Assembly (NCBI GenBank): GCA_003281165.1
Contig: QCCT01000005.1
Coordinates: forward strand, 17,125-81,124
Reading direction: 5' to 3'
Source: Prochlorococcus sp. AG-347-M18
Lineage (GTDB): Bacteria > Cyanobacteriota > Cyanobacteriia > PCC-6307 > Cyanobiaceae
DNA: 64,000 nt
In this document: one piece after another, positions 37,243 through 51,323 of the stretch
How positions within the stretch are numbered: the first letter of the stretch is position 1
Layout of the letters: each line of letters begins with the position of its first letter
Notes under the pieces: model-generated
Databases searched by the model: none
Told to the model about the DNA's origin: nothing
Seen by the model: the letters and a program-made list of their open reading frames with translations, nothing else
Made by a program: the position numbers and the translations under genes

Positions 37243-39138
37243 TCATTCCACAGTTACACTTTTAGCTAAATTTCTAGGCTGATCTACATCAAGTCCTCTA
37301 TGAGCAGCGATATGATAACTCAATAATTGTAAAGGCACTATGTTTAGTAAAGGGGAAACCCATTCATTAGAGGTAGGAACTTTCATTAAATAATCAAAAA
37401 TTTCAGTTCCATTACATTCAGGTGCAATTCCAATCAAATATGAATCTCTAGCTTTTGCTTCTTGAGCATTACTAATAACTTTATCAAAAACTTCGCCAGG
37501 AGAAGCAATAGAAATTACAGGTACTTTTTTATCTAACAAAGCTATTGGACCATGCTTCATTTCGCCAGCTGGATATCCAGCCGCATGAATATAACTAATT
37601 TCTTTGAGTTTTAACGCTCCTTCAAGAGCAATAGGATAATTTATACCTCTTCCTAAAAAGATAACATCTTTAATATTAAAAAAATCATGCGCTAGCTTTT
37701 CTGAAGATTTATTATGTTTCTCTAAAAGATCTTCTATTAATGGTGGTAATTTTATAAGTTCTTTTATTAAATTAACTATTTCATCTGGACTTTGACTTCC
37801 TTTAATTTGGGCAAATTTTATAGCTAATCCATAAAAAGAAAGTAATTGAGCAAAAAAAGTTTTTGTTGCTGCAACTCCCACTTCAATTCCTGCGCAGATG
37901 TCAATTATATTTGGAACCATTCTTCCTATTGAGCTCTCTTTCCTATTTGTTATGGCAATAAGATTAGGTTTAAATTTTTTATCTTCAATCGAGGATCGTC
38001 TTTTAATTTCCATATCAATAGCTGCAATTGTGTCAGCAGTTTCTCCAGATTGTGTGACTCCAATAGTTAATGTATTTGGCAGAAGTGGAGGTGGTGAATA
38101 TCTAAACTCACTTGCGTAAAAAACATTTGTAGGAATACCTGAAAATTGTTCTAATAAAAAACTACCCACCATTGCGGCATGTTTACTTGTACCACAAGCA
38201 ATAATTTCAATTTTTTCAATTGATTGAAAAAACTTGGTATCAAATGGATAATTAATATGATACTGGCCTTCCTCTGAATTTTGAATTAAGTAATTTTCTA
38301 ACCAGTTTTTTGCAGTAGCCGGCTGATCATATATCTCTTTTAACATAAAGTGTTTAAAATTCATCTTATCCATTATTTGCTCTGAGACTTTTAGAGAAAC
38401 TGGATTTCGATATTGTCTCTCGTTGTTTGTGTCATATATTTCTATTCCAAGAGGAGTTAACAAAGCTATTTCTTCATCCTCCATAGGCAAAATAATGTTT
38501 GTAAAATTTGCAATAGCTGGAGTATCACTTGCACAAATAAATTCTCCCTCTCCCAACCCAATAATCAAAGGTGCTTGTTTTCTTGCAACTACAAGAGAAG
38601 TCGGTGCACCAGCCCATAAAACGGCCAAGGCATAAGATCCTTCCAAATCAGATATTACATTTCTTACAGCCACTAATAATGTGGAACCATTATTATCAAG
38701 ATTAAGTTTACCTAATATATTTAATTCTCTCTCAATTAGATGGGGAATTACCTCAGTATCTGTATCGGAATTGAAAATAATACCTTCTTTCTGTAATTTA
38801 TTTTTTAAATCTTGGAAATTTTCAATAATGCCATTTTGAACAACCGCTACTGTTCCTGAACTATCTGTATGAGGATGGGCATTTTTAACCTCAGGTTTGC
38901 CATGAGTTGCCCATCGAGTATGTCCTATACCTACTGTTCCTGGAATATTTTCATGATCAAGATTATTTTTTAAGTTTTTAAGTTTACCCTCAGCTTTATT
39001 ACAAGTAATAGAGTTTGTTTCAGAATTTATAATAGCAATACCTGCAGAATCATATCCGCGGTATTCAAGTTTTTCTAAACCATTAATTAATAACGGTAAA
39101 GCTTTTTTATAGCCAGTTACAGCAACTATTCCACACAT
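37243..39138 (-). CDS. glmS: Glutamine--fructose-6-phosphate aminotransferase
   Basis: MCGIVAVTGYKKALPLLINGLEKLEYRGYDSAGIA; HTRWATHG; CGTSKHAAMVG. Confidence 0.97.
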   Translation of the reverse strand: MCGIVAVTGYKKALPLLINGLEKLEYRGYDSAGIAIINSETNSITCNKAEGKLKNLKNNLDHENIPGTVGIGHTRWATHGKPEVKNAHPHTDSSGTVAVVQNGIIENFQDLKNKLQKEGIIFNSDTDTEVIPHLIERELNILGKLNLDNNGSTLLVAVRNVISDLEGSYALAVLWAGAPTSLVVARKQAPLIIGLGEGEFICASDTPAIANFTNIILPMEDEEIALLTPLGIEIYDTNNERQYRNPVSLKVSEQIMDKMNFKHFMLKEIYDQPATAKNWLENYLIQNSEEGQYHINYPFDTKFFQSIEKIEIIACGTSKHAAMVGSFLLEQFSGIPTNVFYASEFRYSPPPLLPNTLTIGVTQSGETADTIAAIDMEIKRRSSIEDKKFKPNLIAITNRKESSIGRMVPNIIDICAGIEVGVAATKTFFAQLLSFYGLAIKFAQIKGSQSPDEIVNLIKELIKLPPLIEDLLEKHNKSSEKLAHDFFNIKDVIFLGRGINYPIALEGALKLKEISYIHAAGYPAGEMKHGPIALLDKKVPVISIASPGEVFDKVISNAQEAKARDSYLIGIAPECNGTEIFDYLMKVPTSNEWVSPLLNIVPLQLLSYHIAAHRGLDVDQPRNLAKSVTVE

Positions 39139-39218
39139 ACGGTAACTTTTTTTCGATTATATTGGAAAAAAAGACGTATTTATTGAAAAATGGACTGTCT
39201 TAAAACTGCACTATAAAA

Positions 39219-39488
<270 letters not shown>

Positions 39489-39597
39489 TTATATAATACT
39501 ATTGTCTTACAAAGAAATTAAAAAAATTAAGATATGCTTCACTCTTGTTAACTCTAGGACATAAAATCTTATAGATAACTAGTAAATTTCATAAACT

Positions 39598-39837
39598 ATG
39601 TCACAAGAAATCCTTGAAAAAGTCTGTTCTATTGTTTCAGAGCAATTAAGCGTTGAAGCAGGAGAAGTAAAAACAGATTCAAATTTCCAAAATGATTTAG
39701 GTGCAGATTCTCTTGATACCGTTGAATTAGTAATGGCTCTAGAAGAAGCATTTGATATCGAAATCCCTGATGAAGCCGCTGAAGGAATCGCTACAGTTGG
39801 TGATGCTGTAAAATTCATCGAAGAAAAAAAAGGTTAA
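39598..39837 (+). CDS. acpP: Acyl carrier protein
   Basis: [35 protein letters not shown]. Confidence 0.97.
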   Translation: MSQEILEKVCSIVSEQLSVEAGEVKTDSNFQNDLGADSLDTVELVMALEEAFDIEIPDEAAEGIATVGDAVKFIEEKKG

Positions 39838-39844
39838 TAGCAGG

Positions 39845-41089
39845 ATGCCAAATTTCCATCGAGTAGTTATTACTGGTATCGGAGCAGTAACTCCAATTGG
39901 TAATAACATTGATGAATATTTAGTCGGTCTTCAGACAGGAACTAATGGAGTCTCAGATATTACTCTCTTTGATCCTGAACAACATCCCTGTAAATTTGCT
40001 GCAGAAGTTAAAAATCTTCAATCTGAAGATTTTATTGAAGCTAAAGAGTCCAAGAGATGGGATCGTTTTTCACAATTTGGAGTTATTGCAGCTAAGCAAG
40101 CTTTTAATGATTCTGGACTTGAAATTAATGAAGCTAATGAATCAAGAATTGGGGTGATTATTGGTTCTGGTGTTGGAGGCTTACTAACTATGGAAAGTCA
40201 AGCTCAAATATTGAGTCATAAAGGACCAAGAAGAGTAAGTCCATTTACAGTCCCAATGATGATTCCAAACATGGCGACTGGATTAGCTGCCATTGCTTTA
40301 GGTGCAAAAGGACCAAGTTCCTCTGTTTCAACTGCCTGCGCTGCCGGTTCAAATGCAATTGGTGATTCTTTTAGATTACTCCAACTTGGAAAGGCAGATG
40401 CAATGATCTGTGGAGGAGCAGAAGCAAGTATTACGCCTCTTGGAGTCGCTGGTTTTGCCAGTGCTAAGGCTCTTTCTTGCAGAAATGAAAGTCCACAAAC
40501 CGCAAGTAGACCTTTTGATGCGGAGAGAGATGGATTTGTTATTGGAGAAGGATCTGGAATTCTCGTTTTAGAAACATTAGAAAATGCACAAAAAAGAGAT
40601 GCAAGGATCTATGCGGAAATCATCGGCTATGGAACGACATGTGATGCTCACCACATTACTGCTCCATCTCCAGGCGGGGTTGGAGGAGCAGAAGCTATCA
40701 AACTGGCAATTGAAGATAGTTCTATCAACCTTGAAGAAATTGATTATATCAATGCTCATGGAACAAGCACATCAGCTAATGACAAAAATGAAACTTCTGC
40801 AATTAAATCTATTTTTAAAGACAGATCTTACCTCATTCCTGTAAGCTCTACTAAGTCGATGACTGGTCATCTATTAGGAGGCTCTGGAGGTATAGAAGCT
40901 GTTGCTTGTATACTTTCTTTGACACATAATTTTATCCCTCCTACAATAAACTACGTCAATCCTGATCCTGATTGTGATCTTGATTATGTACCAAATAATG
41001 CAAGAGAAGCTCATATAGGAGTCGCTCTTTCTAATTCTTTCGGATTTGGTGGTCACAACGTTTGCCTTGCTTTCAGCAAAATGAATTAA
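39845..41089 (+). CDS. fabF: 3-oxoacyl-[ACP] synthase II
   Basis: [47 protein letters not shown]. Confidence 0.96.
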   Translation: MPNFHRVVITGIGAVTPIGNNIDEYLVGLQTGTNGVSDITLFDPEQHPCKFAAEVKNLQSEDFIEAKESKRWDRFSQFGVIAAKQAFNDSGLEINEANESRIGVIIGSGVGGLLTMESQAQILSHKGPRRVSPFTVPMMIPNMATGLAAIALGAKGPSSSVSTACAAGSNAIGDSFRLLQLGKADAMICGGAEASITPLGVAGFASAKALSCRNESPQTASRPFDAERDGFVIGEGSGILVLETLENAQKRDARIYAEIIGYGTTCDAHHITAPSPGGVGGAEAIKLAIEDSSINLEEIDYINAHGTSTSANDKNETSAIKSIFKDRSYLIPVSSTKSMTGHLLGGSGGIEAVACILSLTHNFIPPTINYVNPDPDCDLDYVPNNAREAHIGVALSNSFGFGGHNVCLAFSKMN

Positions 41090-41132
41090 AGACTCCCAAT
41101 CCTGTATTTCCAACTTATCTTATTTTAAAACA

Positions 41133-43139
41133 ATGGTCGCTGCATCTGTTTCATTAGAATCACTCTGTGTAAATAGTATAAGAATGCTTGCTGTAGATGC
41201 AGTAAATAAATCTAATAGTGGACATCCTGGGTTGCCGATGGGGTGTGCTCCTATGGGTTATGCATTATGGCAAAACATACTTAATCACAATCCCAATAAT
41301 CCAAAATGGTTCAATAGAGATCGTTTTGTATTATCAGCCGGTCATGGCTGTATGTTGTTGTATTCTCTTCTTCATCTGACGGGATATAAGTCAGTTTCAA
41401 TAGAGGATATTAAAGAATTTAGACAATGGGGCTCCAAAACTCCAGGACATCCAGAAACATTTGAAACTGAAGGAGTTGAAGTTACAGCTGGGCCTTTAGG
41501 GGCGGGAATTTCTAATGCTGTTGGTTTAGCAATAGCTGAAACTCACTTAGCAGCTAAATTCAATAAGCCTGATTGTAATATCGTTGATCACTATACTTAC
41601 GTCATTATGGGCGACGGCTGCAACCAAGAAGGTATAGCATCAGAGGCTTGCTCATTAGCTGGCCATCTTAAGCTTGGAAAATTAATTGCACTTTATGACG
41701 ATAATCAAATTACAATTGATGGACGTACCGATGTTTCTTTCACCGAAGATGTTTTAAAAAGATATGAAGCTTATGGTTGGCATGTCCAACATGTTGAAGA
41801 CGGCAATCATGATGTTAAAGGGATAACTGCAGCTATCGAAAAAGCAAAATTAGTTACAGACAAACCTTCCATTATAAAAATTTCTACAACTATAGGATAT
41901 GGATCACCTAATAAATCAGATACTGCGGGAATTCATGGGGCTGCAGTGGGAGAAGAAGAAGCCTCATTAACAAGAGAGTTTTTAAATTGGGAATATCCTC
42001 CATTTGAAATACCAGATGAAGTATATAAGCAATTTAGAAAATCAATAGAAAAGGGCGAAAACTTAGAAAAAGAATGGGATTCTAGATTTGCAGAATATCA
42101 GAAAAAATATCCCTCTGAAGGAGCTGAGTTAGACAGAATGTTAAAAGGCGAATTACCTAACAATTGGGACTCAGATCTCCCCTCCTATACTCCTAATGAT
42201 AAAGGTTTAGCCACTAGAAAGCATTCACAAATATGTTTAGGTGCCCTTGGTCCTAACCTACCTGAATTAATTGGTGGATCAGCAGATTTAACTCACTCTA
42301 ATTACACAGATATCAAAGGAGAAACTGGATCATTCCAGTCACATAGCCCTGAAAAAAGATATTTACATTTTGGAGTCCGAGAGCATGCAATGGCAGCCAT
42401 ACTTAATGGTATTGCATATCACAATAGTGGCCTTATACCTTATGGTGGAACCTTTCTTGTTTTCGCCGATTATATGAGAGGTTCAATGAGGCTTTCAGCA
42501 CTTAGCGAATTAGGTGTTATCTATGTATTAACCCATGATTCCATTGGAGTTGGCGAAGATGGTCCAACACATCAACCTATTGAAACTATCCCTTCTCTTC
42601 GAGCTATGCCTAACATGCTAGTTTTTAGACCAGGAGATGGAAATGAAACGAGTGGAGCTTATAAGCTTGCTATTCAAAATCGAAAAAGACCTTCTGCTCT
42701 TTGTTTAAGTAGACAAGGTATGCCTAATCAAGAAAACACTTCAATTGAAAAAGTAGCATTAGGGGGATATATAGTTTCTGATTGTGAAGGAACACCTGAT
42801 TTGATATTTATTGGCACTGGAAGTGAACTTAACCTTTGTATTGAAGCAAGTAAAGAAATTGCAAACTTAGGTAAAAAAATTAGAGTTGTCTCTATGCCTT
42901 GCGTAGAACTTTTCGAAGAGCAAGAAGAATCTTATAAAGAAAGTGTTTTACCTAGTAGTGTGAAAAAAAGAGTTGTAGTAGAAGCTGCCCATTCATTTGG
43001 TTGGCATAAATATACAGGTTTTGATGGAATTTGTATTACTATGGATAGATTTGGTGCATCAGCACCAGGTGGAGAATGTATGAAAAATTTTGGATTTACA
43101 GTCGAAAACGTAGTTAATAAGACGAAAGAAATTCTATAA
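41133..43139 (+). CDS. tktA: Transketolase
   Basis: [53 protein letters not shown]. Confidence 0.97.
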   Translation: MVAASVSLESLCVNSIRMLAVDAVNKSNSGHPGLPMGCAPMGYALWQNILNHNPNNPKWFNRDRFVLSAGHGCMLLYSLLHLTGYKSVSIEDIKEFRQWGSKTPGHPETFETEGVEVTAGPLGAGISNAVGLAIAETHLAAKFNKPDCNIVDHYTYVIMGDGCNQEGIASEACSLAGHLKLGKLIALYDDNQITIDGRTDVSFTEDVLKRYEAYGWHVQHVEDGNHDVKGITAAIEKAKLVTDKPSIIKISTTIGYGSPNKSDTAGIHGAAVGEEEASLTREFLNWEYPPFEIPDEVYKQFRKSIEKGENLEKEWDSRFAEYQKKYPSEGAELDRMLKGELPNNWDSDLPSYTPNDKGLATRKHSQICLGALGPNLPELIGGSADLTHSNYTDIKGETGSFQSHSPEKRYLHFGVREHAMAAILNGIAYHNSGLIPYGGTFLVFADYMRGSMRLSALSELGVIYVLTHDSIGVGEDGPTHQPIETIPSLRAMPNMLVFRPGDGNETSGAYKLAIQNRKRPSALCLSRQGMPNQENTSIEKVALGGYIVSDCEGTPDLIFIGTGSELNLCIEASKEIANLGKKIRVVSMPCVELFEEQEESYKESVLPSSVKKRVVVEAAHSFGWHKYTGFDGICITMDRFGASAPGGECMKNFGFTVENVVNKTKEIL

Positions 43140-43153
43140 CTACTAATTGATAA

Positions 43154-44530
<1,377 letters not shown>

Positions 44531-44568
44531 TTAATTTTTAAAAGTGCTATTACTAAAGTTTGATCAAA

Positions 44569-44652
44569 TCTCAACTTCCCTGCATCGAAATTAATGATTC
44601 AGGTTCAAAGGGTATGATCTCAGCTAAGTTAAATTTCTTAGCACCCCTAGTA
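44569..44652 (-). promoter_or_regulatory. TPP riboswitch (THI element) upstream of thiC
   Basis: Reverse strand ACTAGGGGTGCTAAG...TTAGCTGAGATCATACCCTTTGAACCTGAATC...ATGCAGGGAAGTTGAGAT. Confidence 0.88.
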
Positions 44653-44721
44653 TTTATCTTATTAATAGCTCTTTTCTAAAAATAAGTCATCTCATATTGC
44701 GTGAAAATAAATAAAATTGTT

Positions 44722-44937
44722 TTATTTATTTTTTTGATAAGACTTTATCTTTTTTAAAATATTTTTTCTATCCAATTGTCTGCTCATACCCCTCTCCAAA
44801 ATAATTACAATCCCCATTAAGCCAATAGGTAAATAAAAAATCTTCTTGGAATTATCCCGAAATATTAATCCAATGGCAGATATAAAAATCATGAAAGGAG
44901 CTACAAAAGATAAAAAATATCTTTTATTCATTTTCAT
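44722..44937 (-). CDS. Small membrane hypothetical protein
   Basis: 71 aa, two hydrophobic segments, overlaps start/stop with 44934..46118. Confidence 0.55.
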   Translation of the reverse strand: MKMNKRYFLSFVAPFMIFISAIGLIFRDNSKKIFYLPIGLMGIVIILERGMSRQLDRKNILKKIKSYQKNK

Positions 44938-46118
44938 TTGCCAATAATATTAATTTTTTCATTATTTAATTTTACTATGGATTCTGTTATCACTTTAATT
45001 CCAACAGCAATAGCTCTTTCATCCGGATCAAATTTAGAACTATGAAGAGGAGCACATCCATTGGAACTAGAAACCCCAAGCCTAAACATAGCTCCAGGAA
45101 TTTCATTTAAGAATTCAGCGAAATCCTCAGCTCCTAATGATGGTTTTTGTAATTCGATTACATTTTTTTGACCCAAAACCTTAATTCCCGAATCTCTGAG
45201 GACTCTATTCATTTCAGGATTATTATTAACTGCTGGAGTGATTTCTCTAAATATTACTTTTGCTTCAGCTCCGCAACTATTAGCTAAAGAAGTGATATTT
45301 TCATTGAGCCAATTACCAATATTCGTAAATACTTTGCGATTAGTGCATCTAACAGTACCAACTAAATTAACCTTTTCTGCGAGAACATTGAATGCATTGC
45401 CACCATTTATTTTCCCAAAAGTTATTACTACTGGATCTAGAGGATCTAACTTCCGTGTTATTGATTCTTGAATTCCCGAGATAACTTTTGAGGCCGCCCA
45501 AATAGCATCAACTCCTTCATGAGGTCGAGCACCATGGCCTGATTTTCCTTTAATCTCAACATTAAGTTCTCCAGCAGCTGCAGTTAAACTTCCCTCTTTA
45601 ATGCCAATAGTCCCTACGGATAAATCGGGGTAGACATGAACTCCAAAAATATGGGTTAAACCATTAGTTGCACCATCCTTAATCATCCATCTAGCTCCAC
45701 TTGCAATTTCTTCAGCAGGCTGAAAAATTATCCGAGTCCCAAAATTTAGTTTTAAATCCTTAATAATTTTTGCGACACCCAATCCAATCGAGATATGTAA
45801 ATCGTGACCACAGGCATGCATAACACCATCTACTTTTGAAGAAAAACTTAATTTAGTTTCCTCAAATATTGGCAAAGCATCCATATCCACTCTTAAACCT
45901 ATAATACCTTTATCTAGAGGGCCAAAATCAGCTATAACTCCAGTCCTACCTATAGATTCTCTAACATTCCAACCAATATCTTTTAAAAAACCACTGATCA
46001 AGATCGCTGTTTGATTTTCAAGTCCACTTAATTCCGGATGTTCATGGATATGTCTTCTTAAATTAATTAATTCATCATAAAACGAATCAATTTTTTTATA
46101 TAACTGATCTCTATTCAT
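44934..46118 (-). CDS. M20-family amidohydrolase / peptidase
   Basis: RRHIHEHPELSGLE; MHACGHDLHISIGLG; GKSGHGARPHEGVDAI. Confidence 0.92.
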   Translation of the reverse strand: MNRDQLYKKIDSFYDELINLRRHIHEHPELSGLENQTAILISGFLKDIGWNVRESIGRTGVIADFGPLDKGIIGLRVDMDALPIFEETKLSFSSKVDGVMHACGHDLHISIGLGVAKIIKDLKLNFGTRIIFQPAEEIASGARWMIKDGATNGLTHIFGVHVYPDLSVGTIGIKEGSLTAAAGELNVEIKGKSGHGARPHEGVDAIWAASKVISGIQESITRKLDPLDPVVITFGKINGGNAFNVLAEKVNLVGTVRCTNRKVFTNIGNWLNENITSLANSCGAEAKVIFREITPAVNNNPEMNRVLRDSGIKVLGQKNVIELQKPSLGAEDFAEFLNEIPGAMFRLGVSSSNGCAPLHSSKFDPDERAIAVGIKVITESIVKLNNEKINIIGK

Positions 46119-46121
46119 TAC

Positions 46122-46922
46122 TTATTTTAAATCGATAAAATTCATTAAATCTTTAATTGGTTGAGGAGGCCATCTTCTTATTTTTTTTAACCATTCTTCA
46201 TCACTATATCTAGGATCTAATTCAGTTACCGCTATCCAATTACTCTCTGCTTTACCAGCTTCACCATTAGACCAACTCAAAGCTGTTAAAGCTGCCCTAG
46301 CATCTGCAAAAGTTGGATAACGTCTAATTAACTTTATTAATTCTTTTTCAGCTTCATCAATATTGCCCAACTGGAAATCTGCTAACGCCATACTCGATCT
46401 AGCCATGGCAAATCCTGGATTATATAAAGCAGCTTTTGAGAATAAATCTCTTGCTTTATCCCAATGGGATGTAGATCCTTCGACGTTAGCTAAATTATAT
46501 AATGCAGAAAAATTTTTACTATCTAGGGAAATAACGAACATATAATCCTTTTTCGCTTGCGACCATAAACCCAATGCTTCCTCAGCAATCCCCCTGTTAA
46601 TGTAAGGATCTATTTCGCTAGGATTCAAACTTATTGCCTTATTTTGGTCATCTATTGATCCCTTAACATCTCCTACAACAAGTCTTACATTTCCTCTATT
46701 GCTAAAACCTGCAGCATCATCAGGATAAGAATCGAGATATTGATTCCATTCTTGTAAAGCGAGATTAAATTTTCCGCCTGAACTAAGATCTAACGCATTT
46801 TTAAACAAATCCTCTCTCGAAGATAATGAATAGCACGGTGCAATATAAAAAATATTGAAAAAAATAAAAATTAATAAAAAACAAACCTTAACTTTTTTAA
46901 AAGTTATCATCTTTTGAATCAA
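46122..46922 (-). CDS. TPR-repeat protein
   Basis: Repeated TPR motifs ([31 protein letters not shown]...). Confidence 0.85.
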   Translation of the reverse strand: MIQKMITFKKVKVCFLLIFIFFNIFYIAPCYSLSSREDLFKNALDLSSGGKFNLALQEWNQYLDSYPDDAAGFSNRGNVRLVVGDVKGSIDDQNKAISLNPSEIDPYINRGIAEEALGLWSQAKKDYMFVISLDSKNFSALYNLANVEGSTSHWDKARDLFSKAALYNPGFAMARSSMALADFQLGNIDEAEKELIKLIRRYPTFADARAALTALSWSNGEAGKAESNWIAVTELDPRYSDEEWLKKIRRWPPQPIKDLMNFIDLK

Positions 46923-47955
46923 TGTACTTTTTTCCTAAAGCAGTAAGCAATCTTCCTCGAGGAGTTCTCTTGAGAAAACCAATTTTAATAAGATATGGCT
47001 CAACAACAAATTCTAACATTGAAGAATCATCGCCCAACCCCGATGCAATTGAATCAAGGCCAGTTGGAATATTATTGTTTTGGTTAAGAAAAGATAAATA
47101 GTGTCTATCTAAAGAATCCAATCCTTTTTCGTCTATTTGGTAAGAATTTAAAGCTTTTTTTATTAAATTTACTGAGATAGTATTAGTTTTCATAACAACT
47201 TGAGCATAATCTCTAACTCGTCTTAATAATCTTAAAGCAATTCTTGGAGTCCCTCGAGATATCTTTGCCAAATCATAAGATGCTTCATCTTCTAAATTGA
47301 GGTTTATTAATCGGGAGAAATTAACAATGATTTGTTTTAATTCATCAGATGTATAGAATTCAATTTTCTGAGATATCCCAAATCTGTCTCTTAGAGGTGC
47401 ACTTATTGAGGCTAATTTAGTTGTCGCACCAATCAGAGTAAACCTAGGAAGATTAATTGTTCTGCAACGGGCTCCTCTATTAGCTCCCATAGTTAAGTCA
47501 AGTCTAAAATCCTCCATTGCAGAATATAACAACTCTTCAGTTAACCTATTTAAGCGATGTATCTCATCGATAAATAAAACTTCACCTTCTTTTAATCCAA
47601 GAAGTAAACCTACAATATCTCTTGGTCTTTCAATTGCTGGTGCAGTCGCAATCCTACATTTTGTATTCAATTCGTGGGCTATCAAAAAAGCAAGAGTAGT
47701 CTTACCTAGACCAGGTTGTCCATATAAAAGAGTATGCTCCAAAGGTTCTTTTCTAATAATTGAAGCATCTATAGCTATTCTTAAAGAAGATTTAAGTTGT
47801 TCTTGGCCAATAAATTCTTTTAAATTAAGAGGCCGGGCTAAGTTCAAATTATTGTTTCTCTTTTCTTCTGGAATGTTTTTTGAATCAACTAGCCTAAGTT
47901 CTTTTTTACGAAAAGAAAATTCATTATCGCCTATATTGGAAGAAATTATTGCCAT
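46897..47955 (-). CDS. ruvB: Holliday junction DNA helicase RuvB
   Basis: [47 protein letters not shown]. Confidence 0.96.
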   Translation of the reverse strand: MAIISSNIGDNEFSFRKKELRLVDSKNIPEEKRNNNLNLARPLNLKEFIGQEQLKSSLRIAIDASIIRKEPLEHTLLYGQPGLGKTTLAFLIAHELNTKCRIATAPAIERPRDIVGLLLGLKEGEVLFIDEIHRLNRLTEELLYSAMEDFRLDLTMGANRGARCRTINLPRFTLIGATTKLASISAPLRDRFGISQKIEFYTSDELKQIIVNFSRLINLNLEDEASYDLAKISRGTPRIALRLLRRVRDYAQVVMKTNTISVNLIKKALNSYQIDEKGLDSLDRHYLSFLNQNNNIPTGLDSIASGLGDDSSMLEFVVEPYLIKIGFLKRTPRGRLLTALGKKYIDSKDDNF

Positions 47956-48007
47956 AATGAAAGGTTAATAGCAATTGTTCTGAGTAGAAAGATTTTTTAC
48001 AACTAAA

Positions 48008-48502
48008 ATGGCAAAAAATTCAAACAAAGTTAAAAAAAATACTAATAAAGCAAATAATTTTAAACTTCTAGCTGATAATAGATATGCAAAATTTCAATAT
48101 GCAATATCTGAAACAATCGAAGCTGGAATTGAGCTTTTAGGGACTGAAGTAAAGTCTATTAGAAACGGAAAAGCAAATTTAAGAGACGGATACTGTTCAT
48201 TCAGAGATGGTGAGATCTTATTATTAAATGTTCACATTTCACCACATACAAATGTGGGGTCTTTCTTTAATCATGATCCACTAAGAAATAGAAAGTTGCT
48301 ACTACATAAAAAAGAAATAATAAAAATGAAATCTAATACTGAAAAAAAAGGGATGGCTATTGTTCCATTATCTCTTTATTTAAAAGGCTCATGGATAAAA
48401 CTAACTATTGGAGTTGGTAAAGGGAAAAAATTACATGACAAACGACAAGATGAAAAACAAAAAAGCATAAAAAAAGAAATCAACTCTGCACTAAAAAGAT
48501 AA
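48008..48502 (+). CDS. smpB: SsrA-binding protein
   Basis: [44 protein letters not shown]. Confidence 0.96.
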   Translation: MAKNSNKVKKNTNKANNFKLLADNRYAKFQYAISETIEAGIELLGTEVKSIRNGKANLRDGYCSFRDGEILLLNVHISPHTNVGSFFNHDPLRNRKLLLHKKEIIKMKSNTEKKGMAIVPLSLYLKGSWIKLTIGVGKGKKLHDKRQDEKQKSIKKEINSALKR

Positions 48503-48528
48503 TAGATTAGTCAGGATTATTGAAAGTA

Positions 48529-48774
48529 TCAATCTAAACTTACTGAAGTTGGAGGTGGGGAAGGATCTGGATCTGCAATAAGCATATGCTGCAATACAGT
48601 TTCTGGCCTCTCACTATCTCTCCAGCGAATTTTGTATGCAGGCATTTTTGTACCTCTACTTGTAGTTTGCTCTACTGGCTCAATAACCCATCCTCTTCTT
48701 GATCGGCCTTGAGGATTTCTTTTTACTACTGCATCCGCGTGTTTGAAACGGAAACCAACACGTTCACCACTCAT
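48529..48774 (-). CDS. Conserved cyanobacterial hypothetical protein
   Basis: 81 aa; MSGERVGFRFKHADAVVKRNPQGRSRRGWVIEPVEQTTSRGTKMPAYKIRW. Confidence 0.65.
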   Translation of the reverse strand: MSGERVGFRFKHADAVVKRNPQGRSRRGWVIEPVEQTTSRGTKMPAYKIRWRDSERPETVLQHMLIADPDPSPPPTSVSLD

Positions 48775-48830
48775 TTAAAAAATTTCGTATTGGATTAATT
48801 TTTCTATTTTACTTCATTCGAGGGTAATTT

Positions 48831-50342
48831 TTAACTTTTTTTGGAAGTTATTTCTGGTTTTAACAATGGGAAAGGGATTACATCTCTAATCGATGCACTA
48901 TTAGTAATTAACATAATTAGCCTATCAATGCCTATACCTAATCCTCCCGTAGGCGGCATGCCAATCTCTAAAGCATTTAAAAAATCTTCATCTATACAGT
49001 GAGCCTCAAGATCTCCTTCATCTCTAAGAGATTGCTGTAATTGCATTCTTTCTCTTTGATCTACTGGATCTATCAACTCACTAAACGCATTTGCCAGTTC
49101 ACGACCAACAATGAATAATTCAAATCTCTGAACTATTTCTTTATTATCATGATGAGGCCTAGCTAAAGGAGAGATTTCAACAGGATAATCAATAACAAAA
49201 GTGGGTTCTATAAGTTTTGATTCTACTTTTTGCTCGAAGACCTCATTTAAAAGTCTTCCCATAGTATTTACCTTATTAGAACAATCAACATTGATATTTT
49301 TAACGGCTTGTTTTGCTGCTAGAAAGTCTCCACTGAAAGAATCAAAATCAATCCCTGTATATTTTTTGACAATAGCTTTCATGGATATTCTTGACCAAGG
49401 CTTAGAAAAATCAATTTCTTTATTTTGATAATTTATAATTAAAGACCCACATGCATCAGCTACGATGTCTTTAACCAATTCTTCAGTTAAATTCATCATA
49501 TCTACATAATCAGAATAAGCTTCATAAATTTCCACTGAGGTGAATTCTGGATTATGCCTTGTACTTATCCCCTCATTACGGAAGATTCTTCCCAATTCAT
49601 AGACTTTCTCAAAACCTCCAACAACCATTCTCTTTAAATGTAATTCTGTAGCTATTCTTAAATACAATGGAATATCTAATGTATTGTGATGGGTTATAAA
49701 TGGTCTTGCTTCAGCACCACCAGCTTCAGATTGCAGAATTGGAGTCTCTATCTCTAAAAAATTTCTATTATCTAGCCATTTTCTTATAAAACTTATACAT
49801 TTCGCTCTGGTTTTAAATACATTTTTAGAGTGAGGATTAACTATTAAATCTAAATAACGTTGTCTGTATCTTTTTTCAATATCAGTCAATCCATGCCATT
49901 TATCTGGGAGAGGTTGTAATGATTTTGATAACATTTCCCATTTTTCTACTTTAATTGAAAGCTCACCTTTATTAGTTTTTTTAATAGTTCCATAGACTCC
50001 TATCCAATCACCAATATCTACTATTTCCTTGAGATCTTCAAAAGAAAGTAATTTTTGTTTTTCTAAATTGAAATTAATAATCCTTTTATCTAGATAAAGC
50101 TGAATCTGACCTTCTTGATCGCTTATTGTGAAAAAGGCAATTTTGCCCATTACCCTTTTTGCCAGAACTCTACCAGCAATAGAAACACTGAAGTCTTCCT
50201 CTTGACCATTTTCTAGATGATCAAATTTTTGAATAAGAAAACTGGTAGTATGTGATACCTTAAAGCTCTGTGCGTAAGAAGCAAATCCTTTATTCAAGAG
50301 TGAACTAGCTTTTTGTAAGCGCGCTTCTTTAATTTCAGACAA
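48831..50342 (-). CDS. lysS: Lysyl-tRNA synthetase (class II)
   Basis: [67 protein letters not shown]. Confidence 0.97.
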   Translation of the reverse strand: MSEIKEARLQKASSLLNKGFASYAQSFKVSHTTSFLIQKFDHLENGQEEDFSVSIAGRVLAKRVMGKIAFFTISDQEGQIQLYLDKRIINFNLEKQKLLSFEDLKEIVDIGDWIGVYGTIKKTNKGELSIKVEKWEMLSKSLQPLPDKWHGLTDIEKRYRQRYLDLIVNPHSKNVFKTRAKCISFIRKWLDNRNFLEIETPILQSEAGGAEARPFITHHNTLDIPLYLRIATELHLKRMVVGGFEKVYELGRIFRNEGISTRHNPEFTSVEIYEAYSDYVDMMNLTEELVKDIVADACGSLIINYQNKEIDFSKPWSRISMKAIVKKYTGIDFDSFSGDFLAAKQAVKNINVDCSNKVNTMGRLLNEVFEQKVESKLIEPTFVIDYPVEISPLARPHHDNKEIVQRFELFIVGRELANAFSELIDPVDQRERMQLQQSLRDEGDLEAHCIDEDFLNALEIGMPPTGGLGIGIDRLIMLITNSASIRDVIPFPLLKPEITSKKS

Positions 50343-50392
50343 AATTTATTTAAATATATTTGTTTTATTTAATAAAATTATCAGACTATTGC

Positions 50393-51139
50393 TCAACTTG
50401 CCAAAGATGTTGCTGTTTCGCCAACTCTCTGAGATGCGTAACCAATTCCTCTAACAGTTAGTATTAATTCTGGATTTCTTGGATCTGGTTCCAATTTACC
50501 TCTTAGTCTTGCAACATATACATCTACAACTCTTAAATCTGCCGCTCTACGAGGAGGATAGCCCCACAGCTGTTCCAAAATTTCTGCTCGAGGAACCACC
50601 TTACCAGGTTCGTCAAATAATAATTCTAGAAGGCTGAATTCAGTGTAAGTTAGGCTAATTCTTTCTCCTGCTCTAGAAACTTGTCTACGATTTGTATCAA
50701 CGATTAAACTTCCAAACTTCATAACTCCTTTGCCAGATGGAACTTCTTTAGTCTCAGTAACAGAGACAGTAGGTCCCATTCTTCTCAAAATTGTAGCTAT
50801 TCTGGCCTCTAACTCTTTTGGGCTAAATGGTTTAGATAAGTAATCATCGGCTCCTAAATCCAAACCAGCAACTCTCTCTGAAATAGCCTCTAGAGCGGTT
50901 AAAAATATTATTGGTACTACTGACTCAGCTCTAATTCTTCTACAAACAGCAAATCCATCCATTTTTGGAAGCATAACATCAAGAACTATCAAATCTGGGG
51001 AATCCCTGTGAAAAGACTCAAGAGCCTCTTCGCCGTTAGTAGCTGAATATACCTGATATCCTGCTAGTTGAAGCCTCGTAACTAATACCTTCAAAACTGC
51101 TGGTTCATCATCAACAACTAAAATTCTTGCTTTTGACAT
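50393..51139 (-). CDS. rpaB: OmpR-family response regulator (RpaB-like)
   Basis: Likely start MSKARILVVDDEPAVLKVLV within ORF 50393..51193; DLIVLDVMLPKMDGFAVCRRIR; winged-helix C-terminus. Confidence 0.85.
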   Translation of the reverse strand: MSKARILVVDDEPAVLKVLVTRLQLAGYQVYSATNGEEALESFHRDSPDLIVLDVMLPKMDGFAVCRRIRAESVVPIIFLTALEAISERVAGLDLGADDYLSKPFSPKELEARIATILRRMGPTVSVTETKEVPSGKGVMKFGSLIVDTNRRQVSRAGERISLTYTEFSLLELLFDEPGKVVPRAEILEQLWGYPPRRAADLRVVDVYVARLRGKLEPDPRNPELILTVRGIGYASQRVGETATSLAS

Positions 51140-51323
51140 AGTTAAAAAAAGATTTCTCGATATTTCAAAGCAAAGAACTATTGCATTGAACATTTATTCT
51201 AACAATTAAAAATATAACATTACGAACCCTCAAAGAGATATTCCTAAGGTTTACAAACATTTTAAATTAATTGAAAATATATAAATTTTTTCAAGCATTT
51301 TTTCCTCTTGGCAAAATTTATTA

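Noticed and set aside
39945-40844. Alternate-frame ORFs inside fabF (39945..40157, 40584..40844)
   Set aside because: Out-of-frame by-products of the fabF coding sequence.
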